A stretch of 64,000 bases of DNA, from NCBI GenBank assembly GCA_002869385.1, contig PKTB01000017.1, positions 185,743 to 249,742 of the forward strand, read 5' to 3'. Both the position numbers and the translations under genes were made by a program. Below the pieces are notes generated by a model. It was not told the DNA's origin, did no database searches, and was given only the letters and a program-made list of their open reading frames with translations. This document shows, in pieces, positions 41,531-50,658 of the stretch. This DNA comes from Marinilabiliales bacterium. Lineage in GTDB: Bacteria > Bacteroidota > Bacteroidia > Bacteroidales > ML635J-15. Positions within the stretch are counted from its first letter, which is position 1. Each line of letters opens with the position of its first letter.

Positions 41531-42418
41531 ATGAGACTAAAAGCAATTTTAATTCTGACACTAGCCTTTATAGCTATTTTCTCAAGCTGTAAAAAAGACA
41601 ATTAAAACAATTATGAGAACCTTGATGATTTCTTTGATGATTTTAAAGTAGAAAGCCAGTATTATAGTTTCTCACCTGATGAAGACTATTCTTTCACATC
41701 AAACTCAGGAACACACTATACTTTCTTTGGATCTACCTTTGAACGTGAGGATGGCGAACCTATTACAGGAGATATTGATATTGAACTTAGAGAGTTCTAC
41801 ACAGTACAGCAAATGATGTTTGAAGGGGTTCTTACAGTTTCACATACTCGTCAAATATTAGAATCAGCAGGATTCTTCTACATAAGAACGACAAACAATG
41901 ATTCAAAAGCAACAGGAAAGATTGGGATATCAATACCGACAAATACTATCAACAATGAAATGCAAACATTTTCACTATTCACTGATTCCGTTCCTCAAGC
42001 ATGGTTATTAAGCGGTGACTCAATAGGATATCCTGACCCTGATGCATTAGACAGCTTGTATTATTATATCGAATTTATAAACGATTACGAATGGATAAAT
42101 TGTGATGATTTTATTGAAGGTCCTCAATCTGATTTTACTGTTAATATTTACAAAAACCCAACATTATATTATACAAATGTTTACTTTATTTTTGATGAAA
42201 TAAACAGTATTACTGAGTTCTCACATTATAGCCAGGATGTTTTTAAGCATTACATGCTACCAGTCGGATATACAGGTAAACTTTTTGCAATTGCATATTA
42301 CGACGGACAAGGGCACTATTATCTCGAAGAAATGACAATTCCTGAGTAAATTGAAATGGAAATTACACTAGAAGCAGTTGATGATGACGAGTTGATTGAT
42401 GTTTTAAATAGTCTTTAA
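41531..42418 (+). CDS. Hypothetical lipoprotein, two in-frame TAA
   Basis: The 296-codon frame begins with a lipoprotein signal (MRLKAILILTLAFIAIFSSC, Cys at residue 20). The rest is beta-rich and acidic, with motifs such as SFTSNSGTHYTFFGSTF and ITEFSHYSQDVFKHYMLPVG; I recognise no family. TAA occurs at codon 25 (41603-41605), just after the lipobox, and at codon 273 (42347-42349). The frame is open through both and ends at 42416-42418. The first is probably Glu (CKKDNENNYEN). A start after the first stop would lose the signal, so the full frame is preferred. Confidence 0.6.
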
Positions 42419-42473
42419 AAAGTCCTAATATAAAATATTATAAAAAGCTATTCCAACAAGCAAGTATAATAAT

Positions 42474-43835
42474 ATGAAAGCAACTACTACAATCATCTTA
42501 TTAATTTTATTCTGCAATATTTCTATTGCCCAGACCCCAACAGCAAATGCAGGTAACGATACTATAATTTGTGGCTATTACGGCAGCCTGAATGCTGTTC
42601 CTTCTTATGGTACAGGAACATGGACATGTATTGATGATGAAATTACAATACTGGAACCTAATAATCCATTTACAGAAATTACCACCAGTATTATTCCTGA
42701 ACACCAACCATCAGGACCATACGAACTTATATGGACTGAAATAAATGATACAGAAAGTGATAGTGATACAATTGAAGTAACTTTTGCCCGAATCCCATCG
42801 TCCGAAATAGATTTTATTCCTGCAAAATGTTTTGGTGAACAATTTACCATTGCTGCCAACGAAGATTCTTTAGGGACTTATATTTGGAATTTCTTCGATG
42901 GAATACTTAATGAAGGTTTTGCCCCCTTTAATACCACAAACATGGAAGGTGGCAATTTCCAAAACTTTGTCAGATGGGGAAATGAAGATACTGCACATTT
43001 AGTAAGCCTGACTTCAATTAACAGTTGGGGTTGTCAAAGTGAAACCAATATTGATACAGTTTTTGAACCCCCAATTCCAACATTTAACATAACAATTTTA
43101 CTAGACACCTGTAATCAGGGTAATGGAGCGATAATATTTGCTGACACTCTTGGTAGCAATACATTCACATGGCTAAATACAACAATTGGGCCTGATCTTG
43201 GAACTTCAATTACAATAGTATTTAATCTTCCTTCAGGTGATTATAATATAAGGGATTCTTATCTAACAGCAAATACTACATATTACCCTTTTTATTATGA
43301 AACTTTTGAAACAGCTTTTTGCTTCGACACCATAACAGTTGAAGTAAATGTTTATAACACATTTGATATGACCTGTCCAGATGATATTATTGTTAATGAA
43401 CCGGTACACTTAGCAGATTTAGAAGACATTTATCCACAAGGAGGACAGTTTTACCTAAATAATGAGTTAATAACTGATTTTAATCCAATATTTTATGAGC
43501 CAGGTGTTTACGAAATTTATTATAACTATTTTGATTTTGAAACAGATTGCCTCGGCACATGTTCGTTTAATATAATTGTAAATCAAGATGATAACATAAT
43601 TATTGAGAAATATGATAAATATACTATCTACCCTAATCCTGCGAAAGACTTTGTAAGAATAGAAACATCTTCAGAAAGATATGATGTCATGTTAACAGAT
43701 ATCTCAGGTAGAATTATTCTCAATGGTCAAAATCTTGAGACAATAAACACAACAGATATAAACAATGGAACCTATATTATTTCACTCCGGGATGAAAATC
43801 AATTATATAGATTTAAACTCATAGTTGACAAATAG
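42474..43835 (+). CDS. Secreted PKD-like protein with T9SS sorting tail
   Basis: This 453-residue protein has a signal peptide (about 1-20, ending IAQ|TPT), then PKD/gliding-type repeats starting ANAGNDTIICGYYGSL and several beta-sandwich segments with paired cysteines. The C-terminus is a T9SS type A domain (YTIYPNPAKDFVRIET, MLTDISGRIILNG, NGTYIISLRDENQLYRFKLIV). It is therefore probably secreted and fixed to the surface. No enzymatic motif is seen, so a structural or adhesive role is inferred. It lies 55 bases after the lipoprotein gene. Confidence 0.75.
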   Translation: MKATTTIILLILFCNISIAQTPTANAGNDTIICGYYGSLNAVPSYGTGTWTCIDDEITILEPNNPFTEITTSIIPEHQPSGPYELIWTEINDTESDSDTIEVTFARIPSSEIDFIPAKCFGEQFTIAANEDSLGTYIWNFFDGILNEGFAPFNTTNMEGGNFQNFVRWGNEDTAHLVSLTSINSWGCQSETNIDTVFEPPIPTFNITILLDTCNQGNGAIIFADTLGSNTFTWLNTTIGPDLGTSITIVFNLPSGDYNIRDSYLTANTTYYPFYYETFETAFCFDTITVEVNVYNTFDMTCPDDIIVNEPVHLADLEDIYPQGGQFYLNNELITDFNPIFYEPGVYEIYYNYFDFETDCLGTCSFNIIVNQDDNIIIEKYDKYTIYPNPAKDFVRIETSSERYDVMLTDISGRIILNGQNLETINTTDINNGTYIISLRDENQLYRFKLIVDK

Positions 43836-43939
43836 TTATCCCTGAGGTGCCTGCTTATAAGTATATTTTACTTTTAAGTAAAAAACATGATTAAAAAACA
43901 ATTTGTTAAAATTATCTGTTAATTGAGAAAACAATTAAA

Positions 43940-44755
43940 ATGAACTTAGATTTTTTATTAGAATACAATCCCGTTTTACTTGCATTGGGAGCTACTTTAT
44001 TTACCTGGGCTGTTACTGCTCTGGGTGCAGGAATGGTATTTTTCTTTAAATCAATAAATAAAAAAGTGCTTAACACCATGCTTGGATTTGCAGCAGGAGT
44101 TATGATTGCTGCAAGTTTTTGGTCACTATTAAAACCATCGATTTAAATGGCTGAAGAATCAGGAGCAATACCTTGGGTCCCTGCTCTGGTTGGATTTTTA
44201 GCAGGTGGCGGATTTTTATTCCTTGTGGATAAATTACTTCCACACTTACATTTAGGTGAAAAAACCGAAAATGCTGAAGTAATAAAAACAACATGGAAAA
44301 GAAGCTTACTACTTGTCTTAGCAATTACTCTTCACAATATTCCGGAAGGTCTGGCAGTTGGTGTAGCTTTTGGTGCCCTTGCAAACAATCCTGACATAGG
44401 AGTACTAACCGGAGCTGTTGCTCTTGCAATTGGAATAGGTTTGCAGAACTTTCCGGAAGGTGCAGCTGTTTCCATCCCACTACGGCGCGAAGGTTTCTCA
44501 AGGCTAAAAGCATTTAATTACGGCCAGTTATCAGGCATTGTTGAACCGATTGCAGGTGTAATTGGAGCATATCTGGTTTTGACAATTACTCCCCTTCTTC
44601 CTTATGCACTATCGTTTGCAGCAGGAGCTATGATATTTGTAGTTGTTGAGGAACTTATTCCCGAATCACAACTTGGTAACGAAACCGATCTGTCAACTGT
44701 TGGGGCTATGCTTGGCTTTGCTGTTATGATGCTTCTGGATGTTGCATTAGGATAA
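43940..44755 (+). CDS. ZIP-family metal transporter, in-frame TAA
   Basis: The 272-codon frame encodes an eight-helix ZIP (GufA/ZupT-like) carrier for zinc or related divalent metals across the inner membrane. Metal-site motifs are HNIPEGLAVG (helix IV) and QNFPEGAAVSIP (helix V), and EELIPES near the end. TAA at codon 69 (44144-44146) falls in LLKPSI-stop-MAEES, where the family has Glu (PAIEMAEE), so GAA to TAA is the simple explanation. The frame is otherwise perfect and carries all helices. Uptake is more common than efflux in this group. Confidence 0.88.
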
Positions 44756-44895
44756 AATATTGTGTAATCCGGTCACTCAAAATAAATATTCACAAAAAGT
44801 AATATTATTTTAGCTAAACATCTTTCGAATTTAAGTTTTATATTTAAATTTAAGTTCAGGTATAATATTTGTTAAACAAATTTCTAAAAACTAAT

Positions 44896-45630
44896 ATGAA
44901 AAGAACATTCAATTTCGCAGGAATTATTCTTCTTGCTTTTTTATCCGGCCATCTTTTTGCTCAAAAAACAGAAACCAGCAAATATGATAATGGTAAACTG
45001 GAATATAAAATCCAGTATGATGCTAATGGTGATGAGCATGGCAGATGGGAATACTATTATGACAATGGTAAACTTGAAATGGTTGAAACATATAATCATG
45101 GTTGGCCTAGTGGAGTTTGGGAAACATATTACGAAAACGGACAACTGGAATCAAAGGGCACTTATAATAGTGAAGGATACGAAAATGGTATTTGGGAAGC
45201 CTACTTTGAAAATGGAAAATTACAATACAAAGGTGAGTATAAAAACGGAAAGCCTTCCGGTGATTGGAAAATATATTATGAAGATGGATCTCTTGAAGCA
45301 AGTCTGAATTTTACAGACACAGGAAAACCAAGCGGTGAGTTTATTGCAAACTTTAAAGACGGAAAACCAAAAGTAAAAGGGACTTTTGATGATAATGGAA
45401 GAAAAATCGGGACATGGTTTCTTTATTCATCAGATGGAAAAATAAAAGCTGAAATTGTTTATGAAAACAATGAAATTACTGCTATAAATTCTGCAGTTAA
45501 TGATGATGGAGAAAAACTCACTTTTACAAAACAAACTGAAGGGCCTCAACAAGGAGATTGGTTAGACCAGGAAGGCGATAGTGTCGAAGAAGCTGACTAC
45601 CATGCTATCATGCATGTAATTACATTTTAA
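44896..45630 (+). CDS. Exported YwqK/MORN-type repeat protein
   Basis: The ATG at 44896 starts a 244-residue protein with a signal peptide (about 1-21). About six repeats of roughly 23 residues follow, with the pattern YxNGKLxxKGxYxNGxxxGxWxxYYENG (for example DNGKLEYKIQYDANGDEHG). The pattern is shared by YwqK-family antitoxin-like and MORN repeats. Extracellular or outer-membrane location follows from the signal. Its role is unknown; no toxin gene sits beside it. A strong terminator follows. Confidence 0.75.
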   Translation: MKRTFNFAGIILLAFLSGHLFAQKTETSKYDNGKLEYKIQYDANGDEHGRWEYYYDNGKLEMVETYNHGWPSGVWETYYENGQLESKGTYNSEGYENGIWEAYFENGKLQYKGEYKNGKPSGDWKIYYEDGSLEASLNFTDTGKPSGEFIANFKDGKPKVKGTFDDNGRKIGTWFLYSSDGKIKAEIVYENNEITAINSAVNDDGEKLTFTKQTEGPQQGDWLDQEGDSVEEADYHAIMHVITF

Positions 45631-45641
45631 ATAATAAAAAA

Positions 45642-45660
45642 ACCGCTGCAAAACAGCGGT
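45642..45660. terminator. Bidirectional terminator between the repeat protein and the FKBP gene
   Basis: ACCGCTG pairs with CAGCGGT across CAAAA-type loop bases, with an A-run before and a T-run after. It serves the two converging genes. Confidence 0.85.
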
Positions 45661-45683
45661 TTTTTTATCAACATTATATAAAA

Positions 45684-46148
45684 TTATCCCATAATTGCTT
45701 TTAAATCTTCTTCAGTAGCAGCTCGTTTCTCAAGAACTTCATAATCGAAGGTTAGCTCTTTCCCAGCAAGAGGATGGTTTAAATCAACAACAACTGTCTC
45801 ATCTTTAATTTCTTTTACAACCAAAGGAATTGGTCCTTGTTGTGTTTGAGCTTGTAGTTGCATACCAACTTCTAGTTTCATATCTTACGGAAACTGTGTT
45901 TTAGGTACTTCTTGAATTGCTTCATCACTTACATGTCCATAAGCATTCTCTGCAGCAATAACAACTTTACGCTTGTCTCCTTCTTTAGCTTCCTTAACGT
46001 CAGCTTCTAGACCTGGGATTAACATTCCAACATCTAAAATAAATGCTAATGGATCGCGTCCTTCTGATGAGTCAAATACTGACCCGTCAGCTAATGAGCC
46101 TGTATAATTAATTTTTACAAAATCTTTTCCTTTAATATCAATATCCAT
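45684..46148 (-). CDS. SlyD-like FKBP peptidyl-prolyl isomerase, in-frame TAA
   Basis: The 155-codon frame encodes a prolyl isomerase and chaperone of the SlyD type. It has the FKBP core (VKINYTGSLADGSVFDSSEGRDPL, IPGLEADVKEAKEGDKRKV, AENAYGH) with an inserted flap domain (about 75-125) and the FKBP end (VDLNHPLAGKELTFDYEV). There is no metal-binding His-rich tail. TAA at codon 88 (45885-45887) lies in TQFP-stop-DMKLEVGMQLQAQ; the family has FPEDMELEVGMQLQ, so Glu (GAA) is expected. Cytoplasmic. A full promoter lies upstream. Confidence 0.9.
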
Positions 46149-46201
46149 AATAATTTTTAGTTTTTGGAGCTAAACTCCTAATTAAAATTCTAATTTCGAT
46201 G

Positions 46202-46231
46202 CAAAGGTAGGAATATAATATAAATTGACAA
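46202..46231 (-). promoter_or_regulatory. Bacteroidota-type promoter of the FKBP gene
   Basis: On the minus strand TTG (46231-46229) lies 19 bases before TACCTTTG (46209-46202), a good fit to TTTG / TAnnTTTG. The leader would be about 45 bases and includes a small hairpin, GGAG-TTTAG-CTCC (46179-46167). Confidence 0.6.
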
Positions 46232-46385
46232 GTGAGATACTATTTTAAGAAATATGAGAAACAATTTCCTTTATAAATCTTTAAATTAATAGAAACCCTT
46301 TACAATTATATCCCAATACAATTCCTATTTTTTAACAACAATAAGATTATTAAAATGTTAATAAAATAAGATCTGGAAATAAATT

Positions 46386-46955
46386 ATGTCAAAAACACTA
46401 CATGTTAAAAATATGGTTTGCCCACGCTGCATAAAGGTTGTCAGGGAAGAATTTGAAAAAATCGGGCTAAATATTGATCATATTGAACTTGGCAAGGTAG
46501 AGATAGCAAACAAACTCTCCGAAGAAAAGATCATGGAGATAAGAGAAGTATTAAATGAAAATGGTTTTGAACTAATAGACGATAAAAAAAGTAAAATTAT
46601 CGACAATATAAAAACTCTTATCATAGAAGAAGTCCATTTTTCCGGTAACCCTTTTAATGCTCAGAACATATCCGGATACATCGCATCAAAGTTAGCCCAT
46701 GACTATTCATATCTTAGTAATCTTTTCTCATCTGTCGAAGGCATTACAATTGAAAAATATATTATCAATCAAAAGATCGAAAAGGTAAAAGAACTTTTGG
46801 TTTATGATGAACTTACGCTTAACGAAATATCCTACCAGCTTGGTTACAGCAGTGTTCAACATCTTTCAAACCAGTTCAGGAAAATAACCGGGCTTAGCCC
46901 GTCCCACTTCAAGAAACTTAAAGAAAATCGCCGGAAACCGCTGGATAATGTTTAA
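46386..46955 (+). CDS. AraC-family regulator with N-terminal HMA-like metal domain
   Basis: This 189-residue protein joins an HMA-like domain (about 1-70) to an AraC-type helix-turn-helix pair (about 90-185). The HMA part has VKNMVCPRCIKVVREEFE, with a CxxC that could bind Cu or a similar metal. The regulator part has DYSYLSNLFSSVEGITIEKYI, LTLNEISYQLGYSSVQHLSNQF and ITGLSPSHFKKL. It likely binds DNA and responds to metal; direct metal sensing is inference. It lies immediately before the permease-HMA gene, the likely target. Confidence 0.8.
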   Translation: MSKTLHVKNMVCPRCIKVVREEFEKIGLNIDHIELGKVEIANKLSEEKIMEIREVLNENGFELIDDKKSKIIDNIKTLIIEEVHFSGNPFNAQNISGYIASKLAHDYSYLSNLFSSVEGITIEKYIINQKIEKVKELLVYDELTLNEISYQLGYSSVQHLSNQFRKITGLSPSHFKKLKENRRKPLDNV

Positions 46956-47031
46956 GCCAAAAATAATATAAATCTTTTCCAAAATCATGTAACATAAACT
47001 CTTTAAGGCTGTCGTAACTTTGTAATAAAAA

Positions 47032-48309
47032 ATGTGCCTTATTGAAGTGCTTGATTATATTATTACATTTTTTAAAGACTTTGTCAGGATACTTGCTGAA
47101 ATGTCTCCGTATCTTTTACTCGGTTTTTTCTTTGCCGGATTACTTTATTCATTTGTTCCACAAAGTCAAATCGAAAAATATTTTAGTGGTAAACCACTAC
47201 GCTCCTCTGTCCTATCATCAATATTTGGAATACCTCTTCCTTTATGTTCATGTGGTGTAATACCAACAGGAATGGCATTTTACTCAAATGGAGCATCAAA
47301 AGGCGGTACAGTTTCTTTCCTGATATCAACACCTCAAACCGGTGTGGATTCAATTCTTGCAACATTTTCTCTGATGGGATTGCCATTTGCAATCATCAGA
47401 CCTATAGCAGCTCTTGTAACAGGTATAACAGGTGGTTTAGTTACAAGTGTAATAACTAAAAATGAAGAACATAAAATTAAACCTCACACGAGAGAAAGAC
47501 AAAAGAGAAAGTTTTCTCAAAAAATTTATGATGTATTTAAATATGGTTTTGTTGACTTTATTCAGGATATATCAAAATGGTTAGTCATAGGTTTATTTTT
47601 AGCTGCAATAATATCAGCAATAATTCCTGACAATTTCTTTGACATTTTAGCACTACCTCCTCTAGTACAAATGCTATTGGTGCTCGCTGTCTCAATACCT
47701 CTGTATATTTGCGCTACAGGATCTATTCCTTTAGCTGCAGTTCTAATTTTAAAAGGTTTAAGTCCGGGAGCTGCATTTGTTCTACTAATGGCAGGACCTG
47801 CGACAAATGCAGCAACAATTACAATGATTGGTAAAGTCATGGGTAAAAGAAGTCTTTTTGCTTATTTGGCAACAATAATTGCAGGGGCTTTAGGTTTTGG
47901 ATTACTAATAGACTACATTTTGCCAATTAATTGGTTCATTGAAATGACAAGTCAACAATTTTCACACCATCATGATTCAGGATTACCAATCTGGCAACTA
48001 TTGTCTGCAATAACTTTGTCTGCTCTAATTATAAATGGGTACATTCAAAAATATCGTAAGTCAAAAAGCAATTCAACAACACAATTAACTAATAATAAAA
48101 ATAATATGGAAACCAAAACGATCAAAATAGAAGGAATGACATGTAATCATTGTAAAACAAACGTAGAAAACAACCTGCAGAACCTGCCTTTCATTAAAAC
48201 AGCCAAAGTAGATCTGGGCTCTAAAACCGTGACACTCGAAGGTGATGGCATTAATATCAAAAAGGTAAAAGAAACCATTGAATCAATTGGGTACAAACCT
48301 ATAGATTAG
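47032..48309 (+). CDS. SO_0444-type Cu/Zn efflux permease with C-terminal HMA domain
   Basis: This 425-residue protein is a two-part transporter. Residues about 1-340 form an eight-helix ArsP_1 permease (PF03773), with the motifs PLCSCGVIPTGMAFYSNGAS, STPQTGVDS and GPATNAATI. Residues about 355-425 form an HMA metal-binding domain (KIEGMTCNHCKTNVENN, CxxC). The layout matches the SO_0444 family linked to Cu or Zn export. It probably moves metal out across the inner membrane, using the HMA domain to load it. TAACTTTG (47015-47022) fits a -7 element 10 bases from the ATG. Confidence 0.85.
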   Translation: MCLIEVLDYIITFFKDFVRILAEMSPYLLLGFFFAGLLYSFVPQSQIEKYFSGKPLRSSVLSSIFGIPLPLCSCGVIPTGMAFYSNGASKGGTVSFLISTPQTGVDSILATFSLMGLPFAIIRPIAALVTGITGGLVTSVITKNEEHKIKPHTRERQKRKFSQKIYDVFKYGFVDFIQDISKWLVIGLFLAAIISAIIPDNFFDILALPPLVQMLLVLAVSIPLYICATGSIPLAAVLILKGLSPGAAFVLLMAGPATNAATITMIGKVMGKRSLFAYLATIIAGALGFGLLIDYILPINWFIEMTSQQFSHHHDSGLPIWQLLSAITLSALIINGYIQKYRKSKSNSTTQLTNNKNNMETKTIKIEGMTCNHCKTNVENNLQNLPFIKTAKVDLGSKTVTLEGDGINIKKVKETIESIGYKPID

Positions 48310-48448
48310 GATAAGTCCCTATAATGCTGCTCACGGTATATGTAATTAATGATAAATCCGGCAAAAGAGTACATACCCAAAATTAGCCTTTGTGAATCTT
48401 TGTAGAATTATCCAAAAATATTAGTTTTACATTAAAAACAGACAATTC

Positions 48449-49261
48449 ATGCAAAGCCGGACAATTATTCTGACAATCGTAAGCATAATGCTGTTGCTAT
48501 CATGTAGCAGAAATAAGGACAGTGAAAAAGAAGTTATTCTTACCGACTATGAATGGATTGATAAAGATTTCCTTTCTATTGTCTCATTCGACAGGTTTTA
48601 CCTGAAAAAAGACAATAATTATTCCAGATATTTCCTACTTCAGGACAGTTTACTCGGAGTTGAGGTTTGCTTTCCCGGATCAGACAGCACTGAAGTTTTT
48701 AAACATATTGAACTATATTGGATTGACCATATTGACGAAGACTCATTGGTTCTATCCGGATTTGACTCAAGATTTGAACCTGTAAGCAATTATCATGCAG
48801 CTTATTATTCAAAAAAACTTATTTATAAACCCAGCATAAAGTTAAATTCGATCATAATCAAATTTTCACACCCCAACTCCGCTTATGTTGATCAGGCCTT
48901 TCTTTTAAGCAAAGACAGTATACTTATAAGAGCTGACGTATTGATGCCGGCAAATGAAGCTGGAACAAGGGAAAACAAAATAGCCGATCTATGCACCAAT
49001 CCTGATGACAGCATATTTGACAGTATTCAAAACCTGGTGAGGTATACAGATATAAAAAACATTGACGATATTTTCAGGCAAAACCCCATTGGTCAAAGAG
49101 GCAAATGGGAAATCAGCATTTTTTACAATGATACTGTAAAAAAATGTAATATTGCTTCACTTCCATATTCTTTAGAAAAGATTTGGAACACCTTTTTCTC
49201 TTTAGTAAATGAGGCAGAACTCAAAGAAACCGGTGATATTTATGAATTCGGACCAAAATAG
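48449..49261 (+). CDS. Hypothetical lipoprotein
   Basis: This 270-residue protein has a lipoprotein signal (SIMLLLSCSRN, Cys near residue 19) and a mixed alpha/beta body with no family that I recognise. Visible segments include SIVSFDRFYLKKDNNYSRYF and GQRGKWEISIFYNDTVKK. It is likely attached to the outer or inner membrane. It follows the permease-HMA gene by 139 bases on the same strand but no functional link is shown. The gap after it (49262-49539) holds no gene; only heptad-like repeats at its end. Confidence 0.6.
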   Translation: MQSRTIILTIVSIMLLLSCSRNKDSEKEVILTDYEWIDKDFLSIVSFDRFYLKKDNNYSRYFLLQDSLLGVEVCFPGSDSTEVFKHIELYWIDHIDEDSLVLSGFDSRFEPVSNYHAAYYSKKLIYKPSIKLNSIIIKFSHPNSAYVDQAFLLSKDSILIRADVLMPANEAGTRENKIADLCTNPDDSIFDSIQNLVRYTDIKNIDDIFRQNPIGQRGKWEISIFYNDTVKKCNIASLPYSLEKIWNTFFSLVNEAELKETGDIYEFGPK

Positions 49262-49502
49262 AAAAAATTAATTCTAACAATGTATTATTATTCAATTACA
49301 GCAATTGTTTTATTGTAATTATAAATAAACAATTTATGCGTTTACTGATAAAAACTTCAATACTCTATTTATGCAACAAAACTTGCCTGTCCGGAGAATT
49401 ATATTATTTCGAGAACTAAGGGCAAAAAAGTTTTTAATGTCGGAGCAAACGACACACTCTCCAACCCCAAATTTCTCAAATTTATAAATTATGGAACTTG
49501 GA

Positions 49503-49537
49503 AGAATTTGATTTTTGAATTTTGGATTTTGTTTTTC
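49503..49537. repeat. Five 7-base tandem repeats
   Basis: Units AGAATTT, GATTTTT, GAATTTT, GGATTTT, GTTTTTC have period seven and end two bases before the converging permease stop. Confidence 0.55.
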
Positions 49538-49539
49538 TA

Positions 49540-50658
49540 CTACTGCACCTTTTTATACTGCCATACAGCAACAGATATTGATATAACACTATATACTAAT
49601 AGTGCAAAAAACTCAAATAGCATATCCTTAATTTGAGATCCTTTTAATAAAACAGACCGTATTGTAAGCATAAAATAATACATCGGATTAAACTTATTAA
49701 ATACCTGAGCCCAATGCGGCATACTTTCTACAGCAGTAAACATACCACACATCAATACAAAAATCAATAAAAAGAAAAACATTGTAAACATAGCCTGTTG
49801 GATGGTGCTTGCGAAATCAGAAACAAGTAAGCCTAAACCAATAGCAGTAACAAGATATAAACCTGCAAAAACCAATAATGTTAATGGTGAGCCTACAAAT
49901 GGCATATCGAATAACAACATTCCAACTCCCAAACCTAATGCAAGATCAAAAATCCCAATAATCCAGAATGGTAATAACTTACCCGCAATAAACTGCCACT
50001 TTTTTATTGGTGTAACATTTATTTGTTCAATAGTACCCATTTCCTTTTCACGTACAATATTTAATGCTGTTAAGAAAATACCAATCATACTGACAAGTAT
50101 TGTCAAAATTCCGGGTAACATATAATGTTTAAAATTCAGTGTTGGATTATACCAAAATCTTGGATGTGTTTCGATGCTCGCAGGCAAGATCATTAATTGA
50201 GACTTATTTACAAAAGGCTTCAAACTACTAAGTTGACTCATAACTGTTTGGCCGACATAAATATTAATTAAACCAGCACTTTGTCCATCAATTGCATTCA
50301 AATTTAGCTGTAAAGATGTCTTAATTCCAGAACGTAAATCATTTTCAAAATTCTCTGGAATCACTAACACAGCTTTTGTTTCTTCAGTTAGTAATAATCT
50401 ATCGAGTTTGTCATAATTACTATTCTGAAATTCAACTGAGAAAAATGGAGATGCTTCAAATTTTGAACACAGAGTCTGTGACATTATCGAATGATCCTGG
50501 TCAACAATCACAATATCAGCATTTTTTAACTCAAGAGTTGCTGCATAAACAAGAATAAGTGTTTGTACGAATGGTAAAACAAATATTAGAGGCAACATAA
50601 ATCTGTTCCTGAAAATTTGCAGAAATTCCTTTCGTAATAATATCAGTAATGTCCTCAT
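49540..50658 (-). CDS. ABC-2 type permease (second subunit)
   Basis: This 372-residue membrane protein has one N-terminal helix (about 18-38), a long extracytoplasmic domain (about 40-165) and five C-terminal helices, the layout of YbhR/YhhJ-type ABC-2 permeases. The cytoplasmic-edge motif LNIVREKEMGTIEQINVTP is the typical coupling segment. It likely forms a heterodimer with the permease gene before it; their genes overlap by one base. Together with the ATPases it would drive export of a drug, lipid or polymer. It ends the operon. Confidence 0.88.
   Translation of the reverse strand: MRTLLILLRKEFLQIFRNRFMLPLIFVLPFVQTLILVYAATLELKNADIVIVDQDHSIMSQTLCSKFEASPFFSVEFQNSNYDKLDRLLLTEETKAVLVIPENFENDLRSGIKTSLQLNLNAIDGQSAGLINIYVGQTVMSQLSSLKPFVNKSQLMILPASIETHPRFWYNPTLNFKHYMLPGILTILVSMIGIFLTALNIVREKEMGTIEQINVTPIKKWQFIAGKLLPFWIIGIFDLALGLGVGMLLFDMPFVGSPLTLLVFAGLYLVTAIGLGLLVSDFASTIQQAMFTMFFFLLIFVLMCGMFTAVESMPHWAQVFNKFNPMYYFMLTIRSVLLKGSQIKDMLFEFFALLVYSVISISVAVWQYKKVQ

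Noticed and set aside
44896..45630. Toxin-antitoxin module
   Set aside because: Only the YwqK-like repeat protein is present, with a signal peptide and no toxin gene adjacent.
49321..49420. Small ORF starting at ATG 49336
   Set aside because: Only 27 codons, no recognisable signal or homology, and no conserved context.
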